A DNA stretch of 64,000 bases from Mesorhizobium sp. YM1C-6-2 (GTDB lineage Bacteria; Pseudomonadota; Alphaproteobacteria; Rhizobiales; Rhizobiaceae). Positions 32,426 to 42,353 of this stretch are shown here, one piece after another. Where the stretch lies: assembly GCF_003666685.1 (NCBI RefSeq), contig NZ_RCIZ01000009.1, positions 1 to 64,000 of the forward strand. Direction: 5' to 3'. The notes under the pieces are model-generated. The model was given only the letters and a program-made list of their open reading frames with translations. It searched no databases and was not told where the DNA came from. The position numbers and the translations under genes are program-made. The stretch's first letter is position 1. Every line of letters starts with the position of its first letter.

Positions 32426-32728
32426 CTACATCGCTGCAACCGAGTTGCAGAGCGGATTGTACCTGTTGTCCTTGTTGCCCATGCATGCCTGCTTGAGATC
32501 GGAGCGATCCTTGTCGGTCATCGCATCCCAGGCCGCCTTGAAGTCGGCTTCGGACTTCAACTCGGTCATGGAGTCGTCTTGGTAGAAGCGGTGGATGTTG
32601 GGTCCCGCCAGGTAGTTGGAGGGATCGGAGTCAGCGCCGGTGGTGCTGCCCGTGGTCGTGCTGTCCTGGGCGAAAGCCATGCCCGACGAAAGCAGGATGG
32701 CGACGGCTGCTGCTGTGAAGAGTTTCAT
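32426..32728 (-). CDS. Secreted hypothetical protein (100 aa)
   Basis: Signal peptide KLFTAAAVAILLSSGMAFAQ, then a Thr/Ser/Gly linker and a helical acidic domain (DFKAAWDAMTDKDRSDLKQACMG) with two cysteines near the end that may pair. Similar small exported proteins are common in Mesorhizobium; function unknown. GGAACTCCCCC precedes the ATG at 32728. It is convergent with the DUF1697 gene across the terminator. Confidence 0.7.
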   Translation of the reverse strand: MKLFTAAAVAILLSSGMAFAQDSTTTGSTTGADSDPSNYLAGPNIHRFYQDDSMTELKSEADFKAAWDAMTDKDRSDLKQACMGNKDNRYNPLCNSVAAM

Positions 32729-32811
32729 GGGGGAGTTCCTTTCTGTTTGGACGAGCCGGGCCCTCAAACAGCTCAGACCAAAACCCCCGCCATCGCGAAA
32801 ACGTTCCAATA

Positions 32812-32845
32812 AACAAAACGCCCGTCGCGGCGAGCGACGGGCGTT
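32812..32845 (-). terminator. Terminator for gloA
   Basis: A 12-bp perfect inverted repeat (AACGCCCGTCGC / GCGACGGGCGTT, 5-base loop); on the minus strand it is followed by TTGTTTATTGG. Confidence 0.75.
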
Positions 32846-32892
32846 CTGCAGTCCCTTGCTTTATCGCGCCGAACGACCGGCGGATTGTGCCG

Positions 32893-33333
32893 TCACCAAC
32901 TCCCGGTGTTCGCCATCGAAGCCCACGGCTCTGCCTTGTCGAGGGCAGGGCCCTTCTGGAGCAGTTCGATGGAGATACCGTCCGGCGACTTGATGAAGGC
33001 CATGTTGCCGTCGCGCGGCGGGCGGTTGATGGTGACGCCGGCATCCATCAGGCGCTTGCAGGTGTCGTAGATATTGTCGACCTCGTAGGCGAGATGGCCG
33101 AAGTTGCGCCCGCCCTTGTAGTCCTCCGGATCCCAGTTGTAGGTGAGCTCGACGAGCGGCGCCTTCTCGTTGATGCCGCTCTGCTCGTCCTCGGGCGCGG
33201 CGAGGAAGATCAGCGTGTAGCGACCCTGCTCGTTCTCCATGCGGCGGACCTCCTTCAGCCCGAGCTTCCTGACGTAGAAATCGAGTGCTTCGTCGATGTC
33301 CTTCACGCGGACCATTGTGTGCAGATAGCGCAT
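32893..33333 (-). CDS. gloA: Lactoylglutathione lyase (glyoxalase I)
   Basis: 146 residues of the vicinal-oxygen-chelate fold. It opens [26 protein letters not shown]; metal ligands are expected at H5, E62 (VELTYNW), H79 in GHLAYEVD and E123 in ISIELLQ. It converts the methylglyoxal-glutathione hemithioacetal to S-lactoylglutathione in the cytosol. Length is typical of the nickel-type bacterial enzyme. Its own terminator suggests a single-gene transcript. Confidence 0.95.
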   Translation of the reverse strand: MRYLHTMVRVKDIDEALDFYVRKLGLKEVRRMENEQGRYTLIFLAAPEDEQSGINEKAPLVELTYNWDPEDYKGGRNFGHLAYEVDNIYDTCKRLMDAGVTINRPPRDGNMAFIKSPDGISIELLQKGPALDKAEPWASMANTGSW

Positions 33334-33551
33334 GTCTCTTCCTCGGATTTCAGCGGTGCGGGAACATAGGGCGGGGCACTGCGGCCGGCAACCCGCGCGG
33401 CCGGGCTTTACTGGCGCGATTTACCATCAGACCTTCAAATCCTGGGTGATGTGTGAAAAAAGCCTGAGCAGCCCTTGCACATAAGCTTGCGCGCAGTGTT
33501 AATCTTTAAATCTAGAATCAGCTGTGCCAGTCCATGACAGGGGGCGTTCTG

Positions 33552-34145
33552 ATGGGGGAAAAAGCCTCTATCACGAGGCATCAAGATGCCAGAGACGAAG
33601 CCTTTGTCGGCAACGAAGACAGCGATGCGGGGGTCATCGAGGTTTCCGGCGCCATCAAATGGTTCGACGTCGCGAAGGGGTATGGGTTCATCCTGCCTGA
33701 CGGCGGTGCTCTCAGTGATGTTCTCATTCATGTGACCTGCCTCAGGCGCGACGGTTTCCATACCGCGCTCGAGGGCTCGCGGGTCGTCTGCCTGGTGAAG
33801 AAGGGCGACCGCGGTTTGCAGGCCTTCCGCGTCCTCTCGATGGACAATTCGACCGCGGTGCATCCGGCCGAGATGCAGGAGCAGCGCACGCATGTCGTCG
33901 TCACGCCGGAGAGCGGGCTGGAGCGGGCGCTGGTCAAGTGGTTCAACCGCACGAAGGGATTCGGTTTCCTGACGCGCGGCGAAGGCACCGAGGACATCTT
34001 CGTGCACATGGAGACGCTCAGGCGCTACGGGCTGACCGAGCTCCGGCCGGGGCAGGTCGTGCTGGTGCGCTACGGCCGCGGCGACAAGGGCCTTATGGCC
34101 GCCGAAATTCACCCCGATATCGGGACCCTGCCGGTCGCGCACTAG
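33552..34145 (+). CDS. Protein with two cold-shock domains
   Basis: 197 residues with two CSD modules: one with [19 protein letters not shown] (~30-48), the other with [20 protein letters not shown] plus DIFVHMETL (~127-160). The first has a less typical RNP2-like site (DVLIHVTCL). Such double-CSD proteins are characteristic of Rhizobiales and bind single-stranded RNA/DNA. I prefer the ATG at 33552 (MGEKAS), with GGGGGC 7 bases upstream; ATG 33534 is also in frame. The ~200-base upstream gap is AT-rich and may hold a regulated leader. Confidence 0.9.
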   Translation: MGEKASITRHQDARDEAFVGNEDSDAGVIEVSGAIKWFDVAKGYGFILPDGGALSDVLIHVTCLRRDGFHTALEGSRVVCLVKKGDRGLQAFRVLSMDNSTAVHPAEMQEQRTHVVVTPESGLERALVKWFNRTKGFGFLTRGEGTEDIFVHMETLRRYGLTELRPGQVVLVRYGRGDKGLMAAEIHPDIGTLPVAH

Positions 34146-34188
34146 AGATCCCGTCGCGGCCGTCGGCGACGGCCTGGGGACTGCCTGA

Positions 34189-34701
34189 ATGATTCGCAAG
34201 ATATTGCTGGCCATCGTGGCGGTTGTCGTCATCGTCGCCGCGCTCGGCTTCTACCTCGGCATGCCGCAGTCGTCGGCGGACCAGTCGATGCGCCTGCCGG
34301 TCGACCCGGCGCCGCTGGTCGTCGAAACGGCCGGCGGCGAGCGATCCTTCACCATCGAGGTCGCCGACGATACGAGCGAGCGCTCAGCCGGACTGATGTT
34401 CCGCGAGAACATGGACGACGACCACGGCATGCTGTTCGTGTTTCCCGAGACGAAGGAAGCCGGCTTCTGGATGAAGAACACGCCGATGCCGCTCGACCTG
34501 ATCTTCATCGGCGAGGACGGGCGGGTCCGCGGCATCCTTCCGGGCGAACCTTTCTCGGAGGCGGTCATCTCGCCCGGCAAGCCGGTGCGTTTCGTCCTTG
34601 AGCTGAAGCGCGGCACCGCCGACAAGGCCGGCATAAAGGACGGCGACCTGCTTCGCCACCCGGCGATCGACGCGACGTCCGGTGCCGGCAATGGCGGCTA
34701 G
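34189..34701 (+). CDS. DUF192 family exported protein
   Basis: 170 residues. An N-terminal hydrophobic signal/anchor (KILLAIVAVVVIVAALGFYLG) is followed by the DUF192 domain: ERSAGLMFRENMDDDHGMLFVF, GFWMKNTPMPLDLIFIG and FVLELKRGTADKAGIKDGD. The family is exported, widely conserved and of unknown function. It lies 43 bases after the cold-shock gene on the same strand, as is common in Rhizobiales. Confidence 0.92.
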   Translation: MIRKILLAIVAVVVIVAALGFYLGMPQSSADQSMRLPVDPAPLVVETAGGERSFTIEVADDTSERSAGLMFRENMDDDHGMLFVFPETKEAGFWMKNTPMPLDLIFIGEDGRVRGILPGEPFSEAVISPGKPVRFVLELKRGTADKAGIKDGDLLRHPAIDATSGAGNGG

Positions 34702-34780
34702 CGCGTGGCCAGGGGTTGGCCTGAGATGAATCGGGGCGGTAAGTAGGTTGGTCTCGATCCTCAAGGGAATAGCCGGCGCA

Positions 34781-35554
34781 ATGCAGTTCTTCAGCCATGA
34801 TGGCTTCGACTTCGCCTATATCGACCAGCAGCCGTCGCCCGAGGCCGAGCCGGTGCTGCTGATCCACGGCTTCGCCTCCACGCATATGGTCAACTGGGTA
34901 TCGCCGGGCTGGGTGAAGACGCTCACCGACGCCGGCTACCGGGCGATCGCCCTCGACAATCGCGGCCACGGCTCGACGTCGAAGAGCTACGACACCGCCG
35001 ACTATACGCCGCAGAAGATGGCGGGCGACGCCGCGGCGCTGCTCGGCCATCTCGGCATATCCCGCGCTCATGTGATGGGCTACTCGATGGGCGCGCGAAT
35101 CGCTGCCTTCCTGGCTCTCGCCGAGCCGCAACTGGTGGCCACGCTGATCTTCGGCGGGCTCGGCAGCGGCATGGTCGACGGCGTCGGCGACTGGGACCCG
35201 ATCGCCTCCGCGCTGCTCGCCGAGGACGCGGCCAGCGTCACCCATCCGCGCGGCAAGGCCTTCCGCGCCTTCGCCGACCAGACAAAGAGCGACCGCCGGG
35301 CGCTCGCCGCCTGCATCGCTACCTCGCGCGCCGATCTGACCGAGGCCGAGGTTGCCCGCATCACCCAGCCGACGCTGGTTGCTGTTGGCACCAATGACGA
35401 TATCGGCGGCTCGCCCGACGAACTCGCCGGCCTGATGCCCAACGCCGAAAGCTTCGCCATCGAAGGACGCGACCACATGCTGGCTGTCGGCGACAGGAGC
35501 TTCAAGCAGCGCGCTGTGGAGTTCCTAAAGGAACATCCGATAAACCATTTGTGA
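34781..35554 (+). CDS. Alpha/beta hydrolase
   Basis: 257 residues, soluble. LIHGFASTHMVNW (~26-38), IALDNRGHGSTSK, nucleophile elbow GYSMGAR (~98-104), the acid in GTNDDIGGS (~207-215) and histidine in GRDHMLAVG (~232-240) complete the triad. The substrate is unknown; the form resembles esterases or 3-oxoadipate enol-lactonase-like hydrolases. The ATG at 34781 is chosen; a TTG at 34748 is in frame. Confidence 0.87.
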   Translation: MQFFSHDGFDFAYIDQQPSPEAEPVLLIHGFASTHMVNWVSPGWVKTLTDAGYRAIALDNRGHGSTSKSYDTADYTPQKMAGDAAALLGHLGISRAHVMGYSMGARIAAFLALAEPQLVATLIFGGLGSGMVDGVGDWDPIASALLAEDAASVTHPRGKAFRAFADQTKSDRRALAACIATSRADLTEAEVARITQPTLVAVGTNDDIGGSPDELAGLMPNAESFAIEGRDHMLAVGDRSFKQRAVEFLKEHPINHL

Positions 35555-35698
35555 GGTTGCGAAAATCGCAGCCGGCTGCCAGCCGGCCAAGCCCGAGATA
35601 TGGACGCGGCGGTATCTGCGGAAACGTCTCGGAACGCTGCGCAGCCGCTTGACGCCCATTGCGCTGCAACCTATTGAACCGATGCGCCGAAGCGGCGA

Positions 35699-35772
35699 GG
35701 CCTCGTGGCGGAGTGGTTACGCAGAGGACTGCAAATCCTTGCACCCCGGTTCGATTCCGGGCGAGGCCTCCA
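35699..35772 (+). tRNA. tRNA-Cys (GCA)
   Basis: 74 nt including CCA: acceptor GGCCTCG/CGAGGCC, D stem GCG/CGC, anticodon loop CTGCAAA (GCA), T-loop TTCGATT. It sits between the hydrolase and pcm genes. Confidence 0.95.
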
Positions 35773-35863
35773 CTTCGTGCGACGCGACCGGGCGACCGCA
35801 GAATCGCCAGGGAACGCGTAATCGAGGGGCGCGCGGTGCGCGCATAGTTCGGGCCTGACGAAG

Positions 35864-36535
35864 ATGACTGCAGATTTCTCCGAACTCCGCGTCAAGATGG
35901 TCGATGGCCAATTGCGCACCACCGACGTCACCAGCCTGCCGCTGCTTTCGGCCATGCTCGAGATTCCGCGCGAGGCATTCGTGCCGGACAGCCGCAAGGC
36001 GCTCGCTTATATCGACGAGAACATACTGATCTCCGAAAAGGCCGGTCCAGGCGCACGCTATCTGATGAAGCCGTCGCCCTTCGCCAAGCTGGTCCAACTC
36101 GCCGAGGTCGGCCCCAACGACAAGGTGCTCGATGTCGGCACCGGCACCGGTTATTCGGCGGCCGTTCTTTCGCGCCTGGCGAAGTCCGTCGTCGCGCTGG
36201 AAAGCGAAGATTCGCTTGCCGCCGCGGCCGAGTCGAGGCTGGCGAACCTGGGTTGCGACAATGTCTCGGTCGTGCGCGGCGAGCTCAATGCCGGACACAA
36301 GGCGGGCGCGCCTTATGACGCCATCATTGTCGAAGGCGGGGTCGAGGAACTCCCGGAAACCCTGTCCAAGCAGCTCGCCGAGGGCGGGCGGCTGGTGGTG
36401 GTCGAAGGCAGCGGCGCCGGCGCGGTGGCGCGCATCTATCTGAAATCCAACGGTGTTGCGACAGGTCGCCGCGCCTTTAATGCGGCAGTAAAGCCACTAC
36501 CGGGATTCGAACGCACTCCTGCGTTCGAATTCTGA
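35864..36535 (+). CDS. pcm: Protein-L-isoaspartate O-methyltransferase family protein
   Basis: 223 residues. The SAM-binding motif VLDVGTGTGYSAAVLS (~88-103) and post-motif ALESEDSLAAAAESRL are clear, and the N-terminal MVDGQLRTTDV is the PCMT pattern. It lacks the fuller C-terminal part of the E. coli enzyme, as in other rhizobial members. It would methylate damaged isoaspartyl residues, though activity of this branch is inferred. A tolC-type gene follows on the same strand. Confidence 0.88.
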   Translation: MTADFSELRVKMVDGQLRTTDVTSLPLLSAMLEIPREAFVPDSRKALAYIDENILISEKAGPGARYLMKPSPFAKLVQLAEVGPNDKVLDVGTGTGYSAAVLSRLAKSVVALESEDSLAAAAESRLANLGCDNVSVVRGELNAGHKAGAPYDAIIVEGGVEELPETLSKQLAEGGRLVVVEGSGAGAVARIYLKSNGVATGRRAFNAAVKPLPGFERTPAFEF

Positions 36536-36706
36536 CGGCCTGGCTCTTGCACGCGCCGTCGAGCCGTGATGCTCTAATGGCTGGGACCGTTGTCGCCGAT
36601 CGACGCATCGCGTCGGATTGGCCGGAAACCGAGGGCCGGACAGCCGGCGAGGAGTCTGGTGGGACCGAATCGGTCCGCGATTCCAGCGAAGCGGAATGAG
36701 GGTAGT

Positions 36707-38095
36707 GTGTCGTTGGTAGCCAAGAATGTTTTCGCCGCTGCGCTTTTTGCCGCGACGGCGATGTCCTCAACGGCAGTAAACGCCGAAACCCTGTTCGGCG
36801 CGCTTTCGAAGGCCTATCAGCTCAATTCGACGCTCAATTACAGCCGGGCCGGCGTTCGCGTCACCGACGAGAACGTGCCCATTGCCAAGTCCGGCTTTCG
36901 GCCGACCATCGGCGCCAGCGGCAATATCGACTACACCTCCAGTGAGAGGACGCTGGGATCCGCCCGACTGACCACTGGCTCCTTCGGCGTGCAGATCGAC
37001 CAGATGCTGTTCGACGGGTTCCAGACCAGGAACAACGTCCGTGCGGCCGAGGCGCAGGTTCGCGCCTCCGTCGAGAGCCTGCGCAACGACGAGCAGAACA
37101 CGCTGTTTGACGCGGCGAGCGCCTATATGGACGTCATCCGCGACCGGCGGATCGCCGTGCTCACCGAGCAGAACCTTCAGTTCCTGACCGAACAGGCACG
37201 CGCCGCGCGCTCGCGCTTCGAGGTCGGCGAGGGCACCCGCACCGACGTTGCCCAGGCCGACGCGAGCCGCTCGGCGGCGGTCGCCCAGCTCGCCGCAGCG
37301 CGGGCGCAGGCCCAGGCGAGTGAGGCCACCTACCAGCAGATAGTCGGCGACGCCCCCGGTAAACTTCAGCCAGGGCAGCCGCTCGCCAAGATGCTGCCAA
37401 AGAGCATGGACCAGGCGGTTGCGATGGCCGCCGGGGAGCATCCTGCTATCATCGCCATGGAATATCTGGTCGACGCGGCCGGCTTCACCGTGAAGTCGAC
37501 CGAAGGTCGCCTGCTGCCGCAGGTTTCGGCGTCCGCCGGCGTGTCGCGCAGCTACCAGAACACCGAGGGCCTGCCGGGTGTCGGAACGGGCACCGATGGA
37601 ACGTTCAATTCCGCAAGCGTGGGCGCGACGCTGACGATCCCGATCTACACGGGCGGGCGGACTTCGGCGCAGGTCAGGCAGTCGAAAGAATCGCTCGGCC
37701 AGGCCCGCATCCAGGTCGATGTCACTCGCGACACGGTGCGTCAGGCGGTCGTCTCGGCCTGGACCCAATACGTGGCCGCGCGCGAGAGCGTGACCGCCAA
37801 CACCGAGCAGGTCGCGGCCCAGCAGCTCGCGCTCAACGGCGTGATCGAAGAACGCAATGTCGGCCAGCGCACCACGCTGGACGTTCTCGACGCGCAGGCC
37901 GACGTCATCGCCGCGCAGATCGACCTGGCCAGTGCGCAGCGCGACGTCGTGGTGGCGAGCTACGCCATCGTCCAGTCGATGGGCGCGCTGTCGGCCGAAC
38001 GCCTCGGGCTGCAGGTTGCCGTGCACCGGCCGCAGGAGCATTACAATGCCGTCAAGGACAAGTGGGGCGGTCTGAGGACGCCTGACGGCCGCTGA
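36707..38095 (+). CDS. tolC: TolC family outer-membrane efflux channel
   Basis: 462 residues with a signal peptide (NVFAAALFAATAMSSTAVNA). The two repeated OEP halves are visible: ETLFGALSKAYQLNSTL with LDVIRDR-like helices, and LTIPIYTGGRTSAQVRQSKE as the second beta segment, then TTLDVLDAQADVIAAQIDL. It forms a trimeric outer-membrane exit duct for type I secretion and drug efflux. GTG at 36707 (or TTG at 36713) follows GAGGG; the frame upstream is open but lacks signal-peptide character. Confidence 0.9.
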   Translation: MSLVAKNVFAAALFAATAMSSTAVNAETLFGALSKAYQLNSTLNYSRAGVRVTDENVPIAKSGFRPTIGASGNIDYTSSERTLGSARLTTGSFGVQIDQMLFDGFQTRNNVRAAEAQVRASVESLRNDEQNTLFDAASAYMDVIRDRRIAVLTEQNLQFLTEQARAARSRFEVGEGTRTDVAQADASRSAAVAQLAAARAQAQASEATYQQIVGDAPGKLQPGQPLAKMLPKSMDQAVAMAAGEHPAIIAMEYLVDAAGFTVKSTEGRLLPQVSASAGVSRSYQNTEGLPGVGTGTDGTFNSASVGATLTIPIYTGGRTSAQVRQSKESLGQARIQVDVTRDTVRQAVVSAWTQYVAARESVTANTEQVAAQQLALNGVIEERNVGQRTTLDVLDAQADVIAAQIDLASAQRDVVVASYAIVQSMGALSAERLGLQVAVHRPQEHYNAVKDKWGGLRTPDGR

Positions 38096-38268
38096 GCTGC
38101 CGTCGCTCGAATCCACTGCAAGTCGTTGAATTAGCAATCTTGTTGAAATCCCCGGCGCCCTGAGTTTGGGGATTCTCGCAGACCCGCCCGTCCGCTACGC
38201 TTTCTATCGATGATTCGGCCAGCCGCGAGGGCAAAGCCGAACTGGCCACAGGGCGGGCGGACGTGACG

Positions 38269-39084
38269 ATGGCACAAGCAAGCAGCGCACAGCGCGAACC
38301 TTCCATGGAAGAGATTCTGGCCTCGATCCGGCGGATTATCGAGGACAACGATGCCGGCCGCAGACAGGCCGGCGAACCCGAACAGAGCCAGGCGCGCGCC
38401 TCGGCGCCGGCCGCGGCGGAGCGGACGGTAATCGAGGTCGACGCCTTCCGTAGCGAGTTGCGGATGCAGCAGGCCGAAGCGAGTGCGCCGGTATCGCGCG
38501 AGATGCCTCCGCAGAAGAAGCCGGTTACGCTTGCCGAGGTGCAGGCGCAGATCACGGCCGAGGCTGCTGCCGTGCCGTCGCGCTGGATGGATCCCGAGCC
38601 GGCTGCACCCGTTGTCGCCGAGAGGCCTGTCACCGAGCGGCCACCCTATGAGCGGTCGCCTGACGACATAAAGAAGGCGATCGAGAATTCGCGTGCCGCG
38701 CGCGAGGACGCCCGTGCGCTGCTGGGCATCCCCGAGCCGGCGAACAGCGCCCAGCCTTCCGAGCCGTACCGGAGCGAGCCGGAGCCGGTCTGGGAAACTC
38801 TGGCCGAGGAACGGCCCGCCGCCGCGGCGCCGAGCCGCCTGCCGGCTGTGGAAAGCACGGCTCCGAAGCCGGCGCTTCTCTCCGAACGCGTCGAGCGCCA
38901 GGTTGCGGCGTCGTTCAGCGAGCTTTCCGAAGCTTTCGCGGCGCGCAGCCAGAAGCGCTTCGACGAGATGGCGCAGGAGATGATCGAGCCGCTGCTGCGC
39001 GACTGGATGGAGAACAACCTGCCGACGCTGGTGGAGCGCCTGGTGCGCGAGGAGATCGAGCGGGTGGCACGCGGCGCGCAGTAA
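38269..39084 (+). CDS. popZ: Polar organizing protein PopZ (DUF2497)
   Basis: 271 residues. It opens with the conserved SMEEILASIRRIIEDND helix (~10-26), has a long Pro/Ala/Glu-rich disordered middle, and ends in the helical assembly region (RVERQVAASFSELSEAFAA... PLLRDWMENNLPTLVERLVREEIERVARG). In Caulobacter PopZ scaffolds ParB and signalling proteins at the pole; in Agrobacterium it marks the growing pole. It precedes valS as in many Rhizobiales. ATG 38269 preferred over 38263. A terminator follows. Confidence 0.93.
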   Translation: MAQASSAQREPSMEEILASIRRIIEDNDAGRRQAGEPEQSQARASAPAAAERTVIEVDAFRSELRMQQAEASAPVSREMPPQKKPVTLAEVQAQITAEAAAVPSRWMDPEPAAPVVAERPVTERPPYERSPDDIKKAIENSRAAREDARALLGIPEPANSAQPSEPYRSEPEPVWETLAEERPAAAAPSRLPAVESTAPKPALLSERVERQVAASFSELSEAFAARSQKRFDEMAQEMIEPLLRDWMENNLPTLVERLVREEIERVARGAQ

Positions 39085-39114
39085 TTTCGCCACGGACTAC
39101 CTATATATGAAAAG

Positions 39115-39137
39115 CGCCGCCTCCGGGCGGCGTTTTT
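39115..39137 (+). terminator. Terminator after popZ
   Basis: CGCCGCC-TCCG-GGCGGCG followed by TTTTT. Confidence 0.88.
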
Positions 39138-39228
39138 CATTGACGACGACCGGGGCTCCCGCCTCCGGTTGACTTGCCGCCGCCCTTCCGATTTACCGGT
39201 CGCGAAAAATCCGGACAGCGATAGCCCC

Positions 39229-42012
39229 ATGCTTGAAAAGACCTACGACGCCAAGACCGTCGAGCCGAAGATCGCGAAAATCTGGGAAGATGCCGACGCC
39301 TTCGCGGCAGGGGCCGGTGCGCAGCCGGACGCCGAGCCGTTCACCATCGTCATCCCGCCGCCGAACGTCACCGGTTCGCTGCACATGGGCCATGCGCTCA
39401 ACAACACGCTGCAGGACATCCTGATCCGCTTCGAGCGCATGCGCGGCAAGAACGTGCTCTGGCAGCCGGGCATGGACCATGCCGGCATCGCCACGCAGAT
39501 GGTGGTCGAACGGCAGTTGATGGAGAAGCAGATCCACCGCCGCGACCTCACGCGCGAGCAGTTCGTCGAGAAGGTGTGGGAGTGGAAGGCTGAATCCGGC
39601 GGCATGATCTTCAACCAGCTGAAGCGGCTCGGCGCTTCGGCTGACTGGTCGCGCGAACGCTTCACCATGGACGAGGGCCTGTCCAAGGCGGTGCTCGAAG
39701 TCTTCGTCACGCTCTACAAGCAAGGGCTGATCTACAAGGACAAGCGGCTGGTCAACTGGGACCCGAAGCTGCTGACCGCCATCTCCGACCTCGAGGTCGA
39801 GCAGGTCGAGCTCAACGGCAATCTCTGGCATTTCCGCTATCCGGTCGACGGCGTCACTTATAATGCCGACGATCCCTCGACCTACATCACGGTGGCGACG
39901 ACCCGTCCGGAAACGATGCTCGGCGACACCGGCGTCGCGGTGCATCCCGACGACGAGCGCTACAAGAATCTTGTCGGCAAGAAGGTCATCCTGCCGATCG
40001 TCGGGCGCAGGATTCCCGTCGTCGCTGACGAGTATTCCGATCCGGAAAAGGGCACCGGCGCGGTCAAGATCACCCCTGCGCACGACTTCAACGACTTCGA
40101 GGTCGGCAAGCGCCACAAGCTTCCGGCGATCAATATCCTGACCGTCGAGGCAAAGATAAACATCAACGATAACGAGGATTTCCTCGAAGGCGTTGAAGCG
40201 ACGCCACAGCGCCAAGGCGTGTGGGACCAGCTGCACGGGCTCGATCGTTTCGAGGCGCGCAAGCTGATCGTCCAGATCATGGAGGAGGGCGGCTTCCTCG
40301 AGAAGATTGAGCCGCACCGCCATACCGTTCCGCATGGCGACCGCGGCGGCGTGCCGATCGAGCCGTTCCTGACCGACCAGTGGTACGTCAACGCCGCCGA
40401 ACTGGCGAAGCCGGCCATCGCGTCGGTGCGCGAGGGCCGCACCGAATTTGTGCCGAAGAACTGGGAAAAGACCTATTTCGACTGGATGGAGAACATCCAG
40501 CCCTGGTGCATCTCGCGCCAGCTCTGGTGGGGTCACCAGATTCCGGCCTGGTACGGGCCTGACGGCCACGTCTTCGTCGAGAAGACCGAGCAGGAAGCGC
40601 TGGATGCCGCGGTCGAATATTACCTGGCGCTCGAAGGCCCGTGGAAGGCCTGGGTCGAGGACAAGCTCGAGAATTTTACGCCGGGCGAGATACTCACCCG
40701 CGACGAGGACGTGCTCGACACCTGGTTCTCGTCGGCGCTGTGGCCGTTCTCCACGCTCGGCTGGCCGGACGAGACGCCGGAGCTGAAGACCTACTACCAG
40801 ACCGACGTTCTGGTGACCGGCTTCGACATCATCTTCTTCTGGGTCGCCCGGATGATGATGATGGGCCTGCACTTCATGGACGAGGAGCCGTTCCACACGG
40901 TCTACGTCCACGCGCTGGTGCGCGACAAGAACGGCGCCAAGATGTCGAAGTCGAAGGGCAACGTCATCGACCCGTTGCAGCTTATCGACGAATACGGCGC
41001 CGATGCGCTGCGCTTCACGCTGACGATCATGGCGGCGCAGGGCAGGGACGTGAAGCTCGACCCGGCGCGCATCGCCGGCTACCGCAACTTCGGCACAAAA
41101 CTCTGGAACGCCACCCGCTTCGCCGAGATGAACGGGGTCGCGCGCAACGACGAGTTCTGGTTGAACGACGCGAAGCTGACCGTCAACCGCTGGATCCTGA
41201 CCGAGCTGACCCGTGCGGCGAAGGAGATCACCGACGGCATCGCCTCCTACAGGTTCAACGAGGCGGGTGCGGCCGCCTATCGTTTCGTCTGGAACTATGT
41301 CTGCGACTGGTATGTCGAGCTCCTGAAGCCGGTCTTCATGGGCGACGACGAAGCGGCCAAGGCCGAAAGCCGGGCGACGATGGCCTTCGTGCTCGACGAG
41401 ATCTACAAGCTGCTGCATCCGATGATGCCGTTCATGACCGAAGAGCTTTGGGCACAGACAGCGGGCGAGGGGCAGACCCGGTCGACGTTGCTCTGCCATG
41501 CCGCATGGCCGCAGCCGGACTTCGAGGACGCCGGTTCGGCGGCCGAGATCAACTGGCTGATCGATCTCGTTTCCGGCGTCCGCTCGGTGCGCTCGGAGAT
41601 GAACGTGCCGCCGGCGGCGATCGCGCCGCTGGTGCTGCTCGGCGCGAACGACGAAACGAAGGAGCGCCTGGCGCGTCACGAGGCTGCCATCCGGCGGCTC
41701 GCCCGCGTCGGCGAGATCAGCCATGCTGAGGCCGCGCCGGCCGCCTCGGCGCAGTTCGTGGTCGGCGAGGCAACCGCATGCCTGCCGCTCGGCGCGCTGA
41801 TCGACGTCGAGGCCGAAGCAGCGAGGCTGCAGAAGGAGATCGCCAAGGTCACCGAGGAGATCGCGCGCCTGCACAAGAAGCTGTCGAACGAGAAATTCGT
41901 CGCCAACGCGCGGGAGGATGTCGTCGCCGCCGAACGCGAAAAGCTCGACGAATATCGCGAGGCGCAGGCCAAGCTCGACACCGCGCTTTCGCGTGTGCGG
42001 AGCGGGGGCTGA
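39229..42012 (+). CDS. valS: Valyl-tRNA synthetase
   Basis: 927 residues, class Ia. The HIGH-like motif is HMGHALNN (~52-59), the editing (CP1) domain includes [12 protein letters not shown], and the KMSKS motif is [12 protein letters not shown] (~571-582). The C-terminal ~70 residues form the tRNA-binding coiled coil ([23 protein letters not shown]). The start MLEKTYDAK at 39229 matches family starts. It charges tRNA-Val and edits threonine. Confidence 0.97.
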   Translation: MLEKTYDAKTVEPKIAKIWEDADAFAAGAGAQPDAEPFTIVIPPPNVTGSLHMGHALNNTLQDILIRFERMRGKNVLWQPGMDHAGIATQMVVERQLMEKQIHRRDLTREQFVEKVWEWKAESGGMIFNQLKRLGASADWSRERFTMDEGLSKAVLEVFVTLYKQGLIYKDKRLVNWDPKLLTAISDLEVEQVELNGNLWHFRYPVDGVTYNADDPSTYITVATTRPETMLGDTGVAVHPDDERYKNLVGKKVILPIVGRRIPVVADEYSDPEKGTGAVKITPAHDFNDFEVGKRHKLPAINILTVEAKININDNEDFLEGVEATPQRQGVWDQLHGLDRFEARKLIVQIMEEGGFLEKIEPHRHTVPHGDRGGVPIEPFLTDQWYVNAAELAKPAIASVREGRTEFVPKNWEKTYFDWMENIQPWCISRQLWWGHQIPAWYGPDGHVFVEKTEQEALDAAVEYYLALEGPWKAWVEDKLENFTPGEILTRDEDVLDTWFSSALWPFSTLGWPDETPELKTYYQTDVLVTGFDIIFFWVARMMMMGLHFMDEEPFHTVYVHALVRDKNGAKMSKSKGNVIDPLQLIDEYGADALRFTLTIMAAQGRDVKLDPARIAGYRNFGTKLWNATRFAEMNGVARNDEFWLNDAKLTVNRWILTELTRAAKEITDGIASYRFNEAGAAAYRFVWNYVCDWYVELLKPVFMGDDEAAKAESRATMAFVLDEIYKLLHPMMPFMTEELWAQTAGEGQTRSTLLCHAAWPQPDFEDAGSAAEINWLIDLVSGVRSVRSEMNVPPAAIAPLVLLGANDETKERLARHEAAIRRLARVGEISHAEAAPAASAQFVVGEATACLPLGALIDVEAEAARLQKEIAKVTEEIARLHKKLSNEKFVANAREDVVAAEREKLDEYREAQAKLDTALSRVRSGG

Positions 42013-42353
42013 GCGGGATATAAGCTTGCCGCTGCGGCGCGGGCTTCGTTGAGCCCATATGCCGCAGCGTGAGGCTTGAAAAAGCGGAATTTTCTGCTGC
42101 GCTGTGGCGATAATGTAACATCTTTGTGAACTGAGCCGGATTTCCGCGGCCAAAGCCCGGACTTCCAAGGGTTTCGGTCGACACAAGCTGGCAAAGCCAT
42201 CCGGAACGGACGGCATTTTGCGGCTCTTCTCCAGTCTTTCGCGGAGGTTTTCCGCGTCACCTGCCTTGGCGTGACGCGGTCTGCGGATTTGTCAGTTGCG
42301 AAGAATCAACGAATTCAATTTAGCTTTGGCGGAGGGGCATTTCGGAGAGAGCC
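42013..42353 (+). other. Intergenic region between valS and the porin gene
   Basis: No coding frame. It holds a nested hairpin directly after valS (CGCTGCGGC / GCCGCAGCG at 42030-42069, enclosing GGGCT/AGCCC) without a U tract, and a separate 9-bp inverted repeat (CCGCGTCAC / GTGACGCGG, 42252-42279) about 75 bases before the porin start. The latter could be an operator or leader structure. Confidence 0.5.

Noticed and set aside
39193-42216. 1007-codon open frame on the reverse strand over valS
   Set aside because: It is antisense to a clear housekeeping gene, rich in Arg/His/Leu/Val patterns from GC-biased third positions, with no domain recognisable.
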